Positions 1 through 7,566 of a stretch of DNA of 11,005 nucleotides are shown here, piece after piece; positions within the stretch are counted from its first letter, which is position 1, and each line of letters begins with the position of its first letter. Made by a program: the position numbers and the translations under genes. Below the pieces are notes generated by a model. That model ran no database searches. It saw only the letters and a program-made list of their open reading frames with translations, and was not told the origin of the DNA. The DNA is taken from assembly GCA_934511545.1 (NCBI GenBank), contig CAKSWM010000028.1, positions 1 to 11,005 of the forward strand, read 5' to 3'. Source of the DNA: an uncultured Oscillospiraceae bacterium (lineage in GTDB: Bacteria; Bacillota; Clostridia; Oscillospirales; Oscillospiraceae).

Positions 1-2658
1 TTCCGTCACCACCGCGCGTCCGATGACGCGGTCACGCTGGTCTATATGCTCCAGCGTTTTATCATCATGATGGAAGAAATGGGCGCGAAAACGGTCGATG
101 ACATCGAGAATATCTGCGCGGAACTGAGAAAGAAAACAACGACGAACCGCCACACGCGCCATATAATCCTGCTTGTCCGGAACAAGAAGGGACTGAAAAA
201 CCTTTACGAGCTTGTCTCAAAATCGCATCTGGAGCATTTTCACAGAAATCCGACGATCCCAAAGAGCCTGCTCATGCAGTACCGCGAGGGGCTTATAATC
301 GGCTCCGCCTGTGAAGCGGGCGAGCTTTTTGACGCGGTGCTATACGGCAAGAGCAATGCGGAGCTTCAGCGCATCGCGTCGTTTTACGATTATCTTGAGA
401 TACAGCCGATATGCAATAACCGCTTTCTCGTTGAAAACGGAAAGGTGAAGGACGACGAGGGCCTGCGGGAGCTGAACCGCGTTATCGTCCGCCTTGGCGA
501 ACAGATGGGAAAACCCGTCGTTGCCACGGGAGACGTGCATTTCCTCGACCCGGAGCAGGAAATATACCGCCATATCCTTCTTGCCGCAAAGAAGTTTTCC
601 GATGCGGACAAGAGCCTGCCGATATATTTCAAAACGACCGACGAGATGATGGAAGAGTTTGCCTATCTCGGCGCGGAGAAATGCCGCGAGGTAGTTATAA
701 CCAACCCGAACATGATCGCCGATATGTGTGAGGACATAGAGCTCCTGCCGAAGGACCTTTACGCGCCGAAGATCGAAAATTCCGCGGAGGATCTTGAGCG
801 CCTGGTCTATGAAAGGATGACGGAGCTGTACGGAGATGATCCGCCGGAGCTTGTCAGGAGCCGAGTTGAGACCGAGCTTCATGACATTCTCGGGAGACAC
901 TATGACGTTATATATATGTCGGCCCAGAAGCTGGTCGCAGATTCCCTTGCGCATGGCTATCTGGTCGGCTCCCGAGGAAGCGTCGGGTCGTCTATCGTCG
1001 CTTATATGTCAGGAATAACGGAGGTTAACTCCCTGCCCGCGCATTACCGATGCCCCAAGTGCCGGTATTCGGATTTTGAATCCGGAAAGAATTATGGCTG
1101 CGGAGCCGATATGCCGGACAAAGCGTGTCCTGTCTGCGGAACGATGATGGACAAGGACGGCTTTGACATTCCGTTTGAGACCTTTCTTGGCTTCGGCGGA
1201 GACAAGGTCCCGGATATCGACCTTAACTTCTCCGGCGAATATCAGGCAAACGCACATAAATACACCGAAACGCTGTTCGGGCGGGACCATGTTTTCAAGG
1301 CCGGAACGATCGGCACTCTTGCCGAAAAGACCGCCTACGGCTACGTCAAAAAGTATCTGGAAGAGCGCAACATGGTCGTCACAAAGGCGGAGGAAAACCG
1401 CCTTGCCGCCGGCTGCGTCGGCGTCAAGCGCACAACGGGACAGCACCCCGGAGGACTTGTCATAATCCCGCAGAATATGGACGTGACTGATTTCTGCCCG
1501 GTACAGCACCCCGCGGACGACAAGGATTCGGACATCATAACGACGCACTTTGACTACCATAAGATGGAGGCAAACCTTCTCAAGCTGGACGAGCTGGGGC
1601 ACGATGACCCGACGATGATCCGCATGCTGGAGGACATGACCGGCGTCAACGCCAGAAAAATACCGCTCGATGACAAGCAGACGATGGGGATATACTGCTC
1701 TCCCGCGCCGCTGGGACTGCCGGACGATGACCCGATAATCGGAAAGACCGGAACGCTGGGCATACCGGAGTTCGGAACGGGCTTTACTCGGCAGATGCTG
1801 GTCGATACGCAGCCGAAGGATTTCGACACGCTGATACGTCTGTCCGGCTTCTCACACGGCACGGACGTCTGGGCGGGAAACATCCGGGAGCTGGTCCTCT
1901 CCGGGACCGCGAGCGTCAAGGAGACTGTCGGCTGCCGCGACGATATTATGATATTCCTGATATCCAAAGGCATGGAGCCAAAGATGGCCTTCAAGATAAT
2001 GGAGGCTGTGCGAAAGGGAAAGGTAAAGAAGGGCGGATTCCAGGAGGGCTGGCGCGAGAAGATGGAGGAACTCGGCGTGCCGGAGTGGTATATCGAGTCG
2101 CTGGCGAAGATCGCATATCTGTTCCCGAAGGCGCACGCCGTTGCATATGTTATGATGGCCTTCCGCATCGCGTGGTTCAAAGTCCATGAACCGCTGGCGT
2201 TTTATTCGGCGTATTTCTACCGCAGAAGTCAGAAGGACGCCTTTGACGCAGACATGATGACGCGCGGGATAGACGCTGTGCGTACCAGGATAAATGCCAT
2301 CCGGAAGAATCCGAACGCGACCGCCAAGGAGGAGGATCTTCTCACGACGCTCGAGGTCGTGTATGAGTTTTATATGAGAGGACTGGATTTCGCCCCGATC
2401 GACCTCTACGAGTCGGATGCGACCAGATTCAATATAGCAGGGACAAAAAGTCTGAGGCCGCCGTTTGTGGCGATATCCGGTCTCGGAGAGACCGCTGCGC
2501 GCGACCTTGTATCCTGCCGGGAGAGCGGAAAAGAATTCATATCCGTTGAGGAGCTGTCTGCCGCGTGCCCAAAGGTCAGCCAGACCCATCTGGAGCAGCT
2601 CAAGGCTCTGGGAGCGCTGGGGAACATGCCCGACAGCAGCCAGATGAGCCTGTTCTGA
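1..2658 (+). CDS. polC: DNA polymerase III alpha subunit, PolC type (5'-partial)
   Basis: This is the C-terminal 885 residues of PolC, the replicative polymerase of Firmicutes. The frame is open from base 1, so the ATG at 46 is internal; PolC is usually about 1,400 residues, so roughly 500 lie upstream. The first residues (HHRASDDA) fit the last motif of the 3'-5' exonuclease domain. The C-terminal part of the PHP domain follows (IIGSACEAGELFDA, ATGDVHF). A Cys pair CPKC (codons at 1051-1062), a further Cys and CPVC form the PolC zinc-binding insert. Catalytic aspartates are seen in PDIDLNFSG (D codons at 1213 and 1219) and LDELGHDD (codons from 1585). KRTTGQHPGG, GFSHGTDVWAGN and FPKAHAVAYV are typical PolC palm/fingers motifs. 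The protein ends in QMSLF, which matches the C-terminal beta-clamp-binding peptide of PolC. No frameshift or missing key residue is seen. A terminator follows at 2713. Confidence 0.97.
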   Translation, partial: FRHHRASDDAVTLVYMLQRFIIMMEEMGAKTVDDIENICAELRKKTTTNRHTRHIILLVRNKKGLKNLYELVSKSHLEHFHRNPTIPKSLLMQYREGLIIGSACEAGELFDAVLYGKSNAELQRIASFYDYLEIQPICNNRFLVENGKVKDDEGLRELNRVIVRLGEQMGKPVVATGDVHFLDPEQEIYRHILLAAKKFSDADKSLPIYFKTTDEMMEEFAYLGAEKCREVVITNPNMIADMCEDIELLPKDLYAPKIENSAEDLERLVYERMTELYGDDPPELVRSRVETELHDILGRHYDVIYMSAQKLVADSLAHGYLVGSRGSVGSSIVAYMSGITEVNSLPAHYRCPKCRYSDFESGKNYGCGADMPDKACPVCGTMMDKDGFDIPFETFLGFGGDKVPDIDLNFSGEYQANAHKYTETLFGRDHVFKAGTIGTLAEKTAYGYVKKYLEERNMVVTKAEENRLAAGCVGVKRTTGQHPGGLVIIPQNMDVTDFCPVQHPADDKDSDIITTHFDYHKMEANLLKLDELGHDDPTMIRMLEDMTGVNARKIPLDDKQTMGIYCSPAPLGLPDDDPIIGKTGTLGIPEFGTGFTRQMLVDTQPKDFDTLIRLSGFSHGTDVWAGNIRELVLSGTASVKETVGCRDDIMIFLISKGMEPKMAFKIMEAVRKGKVKKGGFQEGWREKMEELGVPEWYIESLAKIAYLFPKAHAVAYVMMAFRIAWFKVHEPLAFYSAYFYRRSQKDAFDADMMTRGIDAVRTRINAIRKNPNATAKEEDLLTTLEVVYEFYMRGLDFAPIDLYESDATRFNIAGTKSLRPPFVAISGLGETAARDLVSCRESGKEFISVEELSAACPKVSQTHLEQLKALGALGNMPDSSQMSLF

Positions 2659-2681
2659 CAAGACCCGGAAGTTTGCCGTAA

Positions 2682-2704
2682 ATACCCCCGGTATGGGCTT
2701 TTTT
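2682..2704 (+). terminator. Weak upstream hairpin of possible tandem polC terminator
   Basis: ATACC (2682-2686) and GGTAT (2690-2694) pair over a CCC loop, with outer GCC/GGC support, and are followed by six T (2699-2704). The stem is short. It is listed as a possible first stop before the much stronger hairpin at 2713. Confidence 0.3.
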
Positions 2705-2712
2705 CGACGGTA

Positions 2713-2747
2713 ACAGCCGCCGCGTTTTTACGCGGCGGCTGTTTTTT
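2713..2747 (+). terminator. Intrinsic terminator of polC
   Basis: A perfect 13-bp G/C-rich stem (ACAGCCGCCGCGT at 2713-2725, its complement at 2730-2742) closes a TTTT loop and is followed by a T run to 2747. This is a textbook Rho-independent terminator 55 bases after the polC stop codon. It separates polC from the acyl-CoA dehydrogenase operon. Confidence 0.95.
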
Positions 2748-2832
2748 AATAAATAGCATTAGCCAGAATAGCTATAAAAGCGGGAAGAATGTTGAACAAA
2801 TTTAACATATGTCATAATATTAACATTCTCTA

Positions 2833-2850
2833 TTGACATTAATTTAACAA
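2833..2850 (+). promoter_or_regulatory. Putative Rex (NADH/NAD+-sensing repressor) operator
   Basis: TTGACATTAATTTAACAA resembles the clostridial Rex consensus TTGTTAAnnnnTTAACAA. The right half (TTAACAA, 2844-2850) matches 7 of 7 and the left half 4 of 7, with the correct 4-base spacing. It covers the -35 box and most of the spacer, so a bound repressor would block RNA polymerase. Rex is known to control butyryl-CoA dehydrogenase/Etf operons in clostridia. The assignment is inference: the left half also serves as the -35 hexamer, so part of the match could be coincidental. Confidence 0.45.
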
Positions 2851-2861
2851 CACCGTATACT
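2833..2861 (+). promoter_or_regulatory. Sigma-A-type promoter of the acyl-CoA dehydrogenase/Etf operon
   Basis: A consensus -35 TTGACA (2833-2838) and a -10 TATACT (2856-2861, five of six consensus bases) are separated by exactly 17 bases. They lie in a strongly AT-rich intergenic stretch. Transcription would start near 2868, giving a leader of about 50 bases before the ATG at 2918. The leader holds two copies of TTAATAAAT (2870-2878 and 2890-2898) and the ribosome-binding site AAAGGAG (2901-2907). Confidence 0.85.
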
Positions 2862-2917
2862 CAAGAAAGTTAATAAATTGACGAGAGATTTAATAAATAA
2901 AAAGGAGTCGATAAACA

Positions 2918-4048
2918 ATGCTGGATCAGAAGCATCAGCTGATACAGAAGCTCGCGCGGGATTTTGCCGAGAACGAGCTTGTGCCTGTCATTGATGAGGC
3001 GGAAGAAAACGGAGAATACCCCGAACAGATCTGGGAAAAGTGCGCAAGATACGGCCTTACCGGTATTGCTATACCAAAGGAATACGGCGGTGCGGGCGGA
3101 GACTTTTTCTCCTATGTTCTGATAACGGAAGAATTCTGCCGCAAGCATGTTTCAGCAAGTACGCTCCTTATGGGCAACTCGCTTACGGGTATGCCGATAT
3201 ATAAGTGCGGAAACGAAGAGCAGAAACAGAAGTATCTGCGCCCGCTTGCAGAGGGCAGAAAAAAGGCCGCTTTCGCGCTCACCGAGCCTGACGCGGGCTC
3301 CGATACCAGCGCCATAATAACCACGGCGGAGGAGGACGGAGACCACTTCATCCTCAACGGGCGCAAAACCTTTATAACCATGGGACCGGCCTGCGATTTT
3401 GCGACCGTTTTTGCACAGGTCCCGCAGGCCGGCGGAAAAAAGGCGCTCTCCGCCTTTATAGTCGAGGCCGGATGGGAAGGCTTCTCCAAAGGAAAGAGAG
3501 AGGATAAGCTCGGTATCCACGCTTCCGGTACCTGCGACCTTATCTTTGACAATGTCCGCGTTCCGCGGGAAAACCTGATCGGCAATGTCGGCGACGGCTG
3601 GAAGATAGCCTCCGCCGGACTCAGCACCGGCAGGATCAATGTTGCAACACAGTCTCTCGGCGGGGCACAGGGCTGCCTTGACGAGGCGATAAAATATGCC
3701 GGCGAGCGTGTTCAGTTCGGAAAGCCCATCGGGCAGTTCCAGAACACAAAGTTCAAGATCGCGGATATGGCCGCTCGCACCGAAGCCGGCCGCCAGCTCA
3801 TTTACAGCGCGGCTCAGGGCATCGACCGCGGCGAAAACGTTCTCCAGCAGGCTTCCATGGCGAAGTATTATATGTCCGAGGTCGCAAATGACGTCGCTTA
3901 TAAATGCCTGCAGATCCACGGAGGTTATGGATTCATGCATGGTTTTGCGATAGAGCGCTTCTACCGCGATCTGCGTATCATGCCGCTGTATGAAGGTACC
4001 AGCGAGGTTCAGCTGATGGTCATCGCCAATGCGCTGATGAAGAAGTGA
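2918..4048 (+). CDS. Acyl-CoA dehydrogenase, Etf-linked (butyryl-/caffeyl-CoA reductase-like)
   Basis: A 376-residue FAD-dependent acyl-CoA dehydrogenase, full length for the family. It should interconvert a 2-enoyl-CoA and its saturated acyl-CoA in the cytosol, passing electrons to or from the Etf encoded next to it. Visible are the flavin-binding signature ALTEPDAGSD (120-129), the segment ERVQFGKPIGQFQ (263-275), QIHGGYGF (332-339) and YEGTSE, in which Glu359 aligns with the catalytic base of medium- and short-chain acyl-CoA dehydrogenases. The start is supported by AAAGGAG ten bases upstream. It is first in an operon, 16 bases before etfB. The ferredoxin-domain EtfA partner recalls CarCDE of Acetobacterium woodii, but no crotonase, 3-hydroxyacyl-CoA dehydrogenase, thiolase or CoA-transferase is nearby, so the substrate (crotonyl-, acrylyl-, caffeyl/cinnamoyl-type CoA) cannot be told. 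No gene symbol is assigned for that reason. Confidence 0.93.
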   Translation: MLDQKHQLIQKLARDFAENELVPVIDEAEENGEYPEQIWEKCARYGLTGIAIPKEYGGAGGDFFSYVLITEEFCRKHVSASTLLMGNSLTGMPIYKCGNEEQKQKYLRPLAEGRKKAAFALTEPDAGSDTSAIITTAEEDGDHFILNGRKTFITMGPACDFATVFAQVPQAGGKKALSAFIVEAGWEGFSKGKREDKLGIHASGTCDLIFDNVRVPRENLIGNVGDGWKIASAGLSTGRINVATQSLGGAQGCLDEAIKYAGERVQFGKPIGQFQNTKFKIADMAARTEAGRQLIYSAAQGIDRGENVLQQASMAKYYMSEVANDVAYKCLQIHGGYGFMHGFAIERFYRDLRIMPLYEGTSEVQLMVIANALMKK

Positions 4049-4064
4049 GAAAGGAAGTCTGGAT

Positions 4065-4850
4065 ATGAGAATTCTTGTCTGTGCAAAGCAGGTTCCCAAT
4101 ACGAACAACGTTAAGATAGACCCCGTCAAGGGTACGCTCATCCGCGACGGCGTTGAGAGCATACTCAACCCCGACGACGCAAACGCGCTGGAAGAGGCTC
4201 TGCGCATAAAGGAGGAGAACCCCGGAACGACCGTCGCCGTTCTCTCCATGGGACCGTTCCAGGCCGATATAATGCTGCGCGAGTGCCTGGCAATGGGCGC
4301 GGACGAGGCGATACTGCTCTCCGACCGTGCCTTTGCCGGCGCCGACACATGGGCTACTTCGAATGCGCTGGCGGCGGCCATACGCCGGTACGGCCCCGTA
4401 GATATTGTCTTTTGCGGACGGCAGGCGATCGACGGTGACACCGCACAGGTCGGGCCGCAGATCGCGGAGCGCCTTGGAATACCGCAGGTAACATACGTCC
4501 AGAAGGTGGATGTGGATGGGGACACGCTGACCGTCGAGCGCAAGCTTGAGGACGGATATCAGCTCATCGAGGTCAAAACTCCCGTTCTGCTCTCCGCTGT
4601 CAAGGAACTCAACACACCGAGATACATGAGTGTTTCCGGCATTTTTGACGCATATGAAGAGGATGTGACCGTCTGGAGCGTCAAGGACGTGCCCGTTGAC
4701 CCCGCACAGGTCGGCCTGGACGCCTCTCCCGACAAGGTGCTGCGCTCGTTCACTCCCGCGCCGAAGGGCGCCGGAACCATGTTCCGCGGCACGCCCAGGG
4801 AGATGGCCTCCGAGCTTATCTCCGCAATGACTGAAAAGCACATAGTTTGA
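4065..4850 (+). CDS. etfB: Electron transfer flavoprotein beta subunit
   Basis: This 261-residue protein is the beta subunit of a heterodimeric electron transfer flavoprotein. It starts [11 protein letters not shown] and shows the nucleotide/flavin-binding segment [16 protein letters not shown] (117-132) and the family signature ELNTPRYMS (181-189). In bifurcating Etfs this subunit holds the flavin that splits NADH electrons between a low-potential ferredoxin and the acyl-CoA dehydrogenase; in ordinary Etfs the same pocket holds AMP. Its company (acyl-CoA dehydrogenase and ferredoxin-domain EtfA in an anaerobe) favours the bifurcating type, but that is inference. AAGGAAG (4051-4057) is the ribosome-binding site. 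The gene lies 16 bases after the dehydrogenase and 13 before etfA. Confidence 0.95.
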   Translation: MRILVCAKQVPNTNNVKIDPVKGTLIRDGVESILNPDDANALEEALRIKEENPGTTVAVLSMGPFQADIMLRECLAMGADEAILLSDRAFAGADTWATSNALAAAIRRYGPVDIVFCGRQAIDGDTAQVGPQIAERLGIPQVTYVQKVDVDGDTLTVERKLEDGYQLIEVKTPVLLSAVKELNTPRYMSVSGIFDAYEEDVTVWSVKDVPVDPAQVGLDASPDKVLRSFTPAPKGAGTMFRGTPREMASELISAMTEKHIV

Positions 4851-4863
4851 GGAGGAGATAAAG

Positions 4864-6051
4864 ATGGCAGTTTATGTTATTGAAGATAAATGCAAGGGCT
4901 GTACTCTGTGTACAAGGTCCTGCCCGTACGGCGCCATTACAATGGACGGCGGCAAGGCGAAGATAGGCTCCGCCTGCATCGGCTGCGGCTCCTGCCTCAG
5001 CGTGTGCAAATTCGGCGCGCTCCAGTCCGACGCAGAGGAAAACGGCAAAAAGAACTTCAGCGATTATAAGGATGTGTGGGTGTTTGCCGAGCAGCGCGAG
5101 GGCGCGCTCAGCCCCGTCGTTGCAGAGCTTCTTGGCGAGGGGCGCAAGCTCGCGAGCGAACTTGGCTGCCGCTTGTGCGCACTGCTCTGCGGCAATGGTA
5201 CGGATTCGATGGTGAAAGAGCTTGGCGCATACGGCGCGGATGTGGTCTATGTTGCCGACAGGCCCGAGCTTGAGATATACACCACCGACGGCTATGCAAA
5301 GGTAGTCAGCGAAGCGATAGAGAAATATAAGCCCGAAATAGTTCTGTACGGTGCGACGTATATCGGACGCGACCTGGCGCCGCGCATCGCCGTCAAGGTC
5401 AATACCGGACTGACAGCAGACTGCACGGGGCTCGATATAGATCCCGAAACTCATGAGCTGCACCAGACCCGCCCCGCATTCGGCGGCAACCTGATGGCAA
5501 CCATCATAACCCCCAATCATCGTCCGCAGATGGCGACCGTCCGCCGCGGCGTTATGCAGAAGGCGGCGTATGACGCCGAGCACAAGTTCGAGACGGTGAA
5601 GCTTGACACAATGTTTGCGGAGGATGATATCCGCACGAAGATACTCAAGGTCGTGAAGGATGTCGGAGAGACTGTCTCCCTGACCGACGCCGATATCATC
5701 GTGTCCGGCGGCCGCGGTCTCGGCTCCGCAGAGGGCTTCGATCTCATCCGCGCCTTTGCAGATCAGCTCGGCGCTGCTGTCGGCGCTTCCCGCGCCGCCG
5801 TTGACGCGGGCTGGATAGACAATGCCTATCAGGTCGGACAGACGGGAACCACCGTCAAGCCGAAGATATACATCGCCTGCGGAATATCCGGCGCCATACA
5901 GCATCTGGCCGGAATGCAGACCTCCAACACTATCATTGCGATCAACAAGAATCCCGACGCACCGATCTTCAAGGTTGCGGATTATGGTCTTGTCGGAGAC
6001 CTGTATCAGGTTATCCCGGTGCTTATGGAAGCCTGGCCCAAGGCTGAGTGA
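4864..6051 (+). CDS. etfA: Electron transfer flavoprotein alpha subunit with N-terminal 2[4Fe-4S] ferredoxin domain
   Basis: A 395-residue EtfA, about 60 longer than plain EtfA because of an N-terminal bacterial ferredoxin domain. Two complete Cys sets are visible, C10/C13/C16/C20P and C38/C41/C44/C48, enough for two [4Fe-4S] clusters. The Etf part carries the usual FAD-binding C-terminal motifs: SGGRGLGS (281-288), [11 protein letters not shown] (307-317), QVGQTG (323-328), [12 protein letters not shown] (340-351) and NKNPDAPIF followed by ADYGLVGDL (361-380). This layout matches CarE of the caffeyl-CoA reductase-Etf complex and the EtfA of lactate dehydrogenase-Etf complexes, where the extra domain is thought to relay electrons to or from ferredoxin or flavodoxin. 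GGAGGAG sits 7 bases before the ATG. Last gene of the operon, with a hairpin terminator at 6075. Confidence 0.96.
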   Translation: MAVYVIEDKCKGCTLCTRSCPYGAITMDGGKAKIGSACIGCGSCLSVCKFGALQSDAEENGKKNFSDYKDVWVFAEQREGALSPVVAELLGEGRKLASELGCRLCALLCGNGTDSMVKELGAYGADVVYVADRPELEIYTTDGYAKVVSEAIEKYKPEIVLYGATYIGRDLAPRIAVKVNTGLTADCTGLDIDPETHELHQTRPAFGGNLMATIITPNHRPQMATVRRGVMQKAAYDAEHKFETVKLDTMFAEDDIRTKILKVVKDVGETVSLTDADIIVSGGRGLGSAEGFDLIRAFADQLGAAVGASRAAVDAGWIDNAYQVGQTGTTVKPKIYIACGISGAIQHLAGMQTSNTIIAINKNPDAPIFKVADYGLVGDLYQVIPVLMEAWPKAE

Positions 6052-6074
6052 CTCAAATAGCATAACATATAATA

Positions 6075-6115
6075 ATATCCGGAGCCTGTGCTTGCGCAGA
6101 CTCCGGATATTTGTG
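6075..6115. terminator. Shared hairpin terminator between convergent etfA and DUF6273 genes
   Basis: ATATCCGGAG (6075-6084) and CTCCGGATAT (6101-6110) form a perfect 10-bp stem. It can be extended inward past one mismatch by five further pairs around a 4-base loop. On the plus strand it is followed by TTGTGGGTTGTT, on the minus strand by a T-rich TATTATATGTTATG. It lies between two converging genes and probably serves both. The T tracts are imperfect. Confidence 0.7.
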
Positions 6116-6148
6116 GGTTGTTATGCAGTTATGGCTGTGCGGCAGCGG

Positions 6149-7000
6149 TCACTCGCAAAGCTCCAGACCGTCCCCGAGGGCATAGTCCCCATCGACATTC
6201 ATCATCGGCCGGACGCCGACGATGTCGTTATGTGCCAGCGCATAGGAAAATGCGCCGTTGGCGCTCATGACGCGGACGAGATATGCATAGGCCAGATGCG
6301 GCGTGCGTGTCCAGTACCACCAGCTGTATTTGGGGTCAAATATCTGCGGCGCTCCGAGGGGGGCGCTGCCGCGCTTGCCGAAGTCCCATCCGGGGTTCCA
6401 GCTGCGGCCGAAAATGCTCATCTGATACTCGGTGGGTTTTGCCTTGAGGTGGGCGCGGCCCTCAAAAAGCGGAAGCGCGGAGCCATCCTCAATACCGGAT
6501 TCGCCGCCGAAACCGATCTCGGTGCGGCTGGGCAGAAAAACGCGGGCCTTGACGGTACGGACCTCGCCCTGCTCCTTGCGCGTACGGAAGAGCGTTGGAA
6601 CTTCGCTCTCGAGAATGGCGGCCTCGAAGTGCGGGTCAAGCTCTCTCAGAAAGCCGTTTGCATCGGCGTTCGGCTGCTCGTCATAGCGCAGAAAGCCGCG
6701 GCGCGGCGGCTGGTCAAGCTCGTGGCTGGGCTTATACCAGAACTGCTCGCCCGAATTGAGCCAGGCGTTTATGTTGGAAAGAGCGTAGTCGTTGCGGCCG
6801 TATTTGCCGGTAGCCTCGAAATAATTCTGCTTTTTGCCGCAGGGTTCCGCAGCGTCGAAGCAGGCGCAGCGTATAACGTCGCGGGAGACGAGCGTAGTTC
6901 CCTTGTATCCGGGATGCTCCTGTGCCGCGACGAGAAAAACGAGCTTTGAGCGCTGCTCGACGACCTCGGTGCCGACAGCCAGTTCCTTGAGCTTGGTCAT
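6149..7000 (-). CDS. DUF6273-like protein, cytoplasmic, function unknown
   Basis: A 283-residue protein with no signal peptide or membrane segment. The C-terminal half has the hallmarks of the DUF6273 family seen in Firmicutes: a Trp/Tyr-rich WWYWTRTP (227-234), then GVRPMMNVD (262-270) near the end. The N-terminal part contains DYALSNINAWLNS (71-83), also typical. The family has no established biochemical function that I can name. GGAGGT (7009-7014, minus strand) precedes the ATG by 8 bases and lies inside the end of the upstream gene, whose TAA is only one base before this ATG, so the two are translationally coupled and probably act together. Family assignment rests on motif memory, not a search. 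Confidence 0.75.
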   Translation of the reverse strand: MTKLKELAVGTEVVEQRSKLVFLVAAQEHPGYKGTTLVSRDVIRCACFDAAEPCGKKQNYFEATGKYGRNDYALSNINAWLNSGEQFWYKPSHELDQPPRRGFLRYDEQPNADANGFLRELDPHFEAAILESEVPTLFRTRKEQGEVRTVKARVFLPSRTEIGFGGESGIEDGSALPLFEGRAHLKAKPTEYQMSIFGRSWNPGWDFGKRGSAPLGAPQIFDPKYSWWYWTRTPHLAYAYLVRVMSANGAFSYALAHNDIVGVRPMMNVDGDYALGDGLELCE

Positions 7001-7001
7001 G

Positions 7002-7289
7002 TTACCGCACCTCCGTATTCTTCTGTCTGGGTATGCGCTGGCACAGCGGCTTGCTGTGGTCCATCGGATAGCTGCCGTCCTCCGGCTCCTCGATCTCGTG
7101 CGGCTCTTCGCTGCCGTTGACCTGGCAGAGCTCGCGGTGATGCCGGACGCAGATCTTACAGAAACCGTGCTGCGGGCAGGTGCGCGTCGGACAGGGACAC
7201 TCGGGGTTATACCTGAGATCCTCTTCTATGTATGTCTCGGTTATTTCCAGACCGGGCTCGGTTTCGCTGAGTCCAAACTCCTTTAGCAT
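7002..7289 (-). CDS. Small Cys-rich, putative metal-binding protein (DUF6485-like motif)
   Basis: A 95-residue protein with Cys at 31, 33, 38, 44, 47, 55 and 83 and the cluster CPCPTRTCPQHGFCKICVRH (31-50), i.e. CxC-x4-C-x2-HGxC-x2-CV-x2-HR. This recalls the small DUF6485-type proteins of Clostridia and suggests a zinc or Fe-S site, which is inference. The tail is acidic, then basic. The frame stays open upstream to an ATG at 7460, but that extension (57 codons) lies inside the repeat element at 7319-7591. I choose the ATG at 7289 because GTGAGGT precedes it and because the conserved Cys motif lies wholly downstream. It is first in a two-gene operon with the DUF6273-like gene. Confidence 0.72.
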   Translation of the reverse strand: MLKEFGLSETEPGLEITETYIEEDLRYNPECPCPTRTCPQHGFCKICVRHHRELCQVNGSEEPHEIEEPEDGSYPMDHSKPLCQRIPRQKNTEVR

Positions 7290-7318
7290 TGGCCATACCT
7301 CACTTTGTTTATTGTGTA

Positions 7319-7343
7319 CCATCGGATGACAAGGGCAGACGCG
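7319..7343 (+). repeat. Left terminal inverted repeat of MITE-like element
   Basis: It begins CCATCGGATGACAAGGGCA and pairs with 7567-7591 at 22 of 25 positions. It lies 30 bases upstream of the start codon of the Cys-rich gene. Confidence 0.8.
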
Positions 7344-7353
7344 GTTTTGACGG

Positions 7354-7440
7354 GCAGAAATGCGCCCATACGGCGTCAAGCCCCTTGACAATACGGAAAG
7401 TATTCTCTGCGGGCCTTTCCTTGTCTGGACGTATTTCTGC
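7354..7440. repeat. Internal inverted repeat of the element
   Basis: GCAGAAATGCGCCCA (7354-7368) and TGGACGTATTTCTGC (7426-7440) are inverted copies that agree at 13 of 15 positions. They enclose a 57-base arm. Together with the terminal repeats they would give a folded, multi-stem RNA or cruciform. Confidence 0.65.
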
Positions 7441-7505
7441 ACCGGCAAAACTGCCTGCACCTGACAGGAATGTATTTTCGAGTGATTTTTGGCTTTTGAG
7501 CCGCA

Positions 7506-7523
7506 GGTGGGCTTACGCCCACC
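7506..7523. repeat. Small perfect hairpin inside the element
   Basis: GGTGGGC and GCCCACC form a 7-bp stem around a TTAC loop. No T run follows, so it is not a terminator; it is one of the stems of the MITE-like element. Confidence 0.6.
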
Positions 7524-7566
7524 AAGACGAAAAGGACAAAAAGCGCCGGAAAGACGCGCTGTCAGG

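Noticed and set aside
46..48. ATG at 46 as the start of polC
   Set aside because: The frame is open from base 1 and the preceding residues continue the exonuclease motif; PolC needs about 500 more N-terminal residues, so the gene enters from outside the window.
3152..4543. Long minus-strand open frame (463 codons) opposite the acyl-CoA dehydrogenase and etfB
   Set aside because: It is antisense to two genes with complete, conserved motifs and shows no recognisable domain of its own; GC-rich third positions commonly open such shadow frames.
4816..6063. Minus-strand open frame (415 codons) opposite etfA
   Set aside because: It mirrors the etfA frame, has low-complexity Ala/Gly composition, and shares no family motif.
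5822..6949. Plus-strand open frame (375 codons) crossing the end of etfA and the DUF6273 gene
   Set aside because: It overlaps a terminator hairpin and an opposing gene with clear motifs, and has no ribosome-binding site or domain.
7306..7332. Outward promoter from the left end of the MITE-like element (TTGTCA, 15-base spacer, TAAACA on the minus strand)
   Set aside because: The spacer is short, the -10 is poor, and the predicted start would fall inside the ribosome-binding site of the Cys-rich gene.
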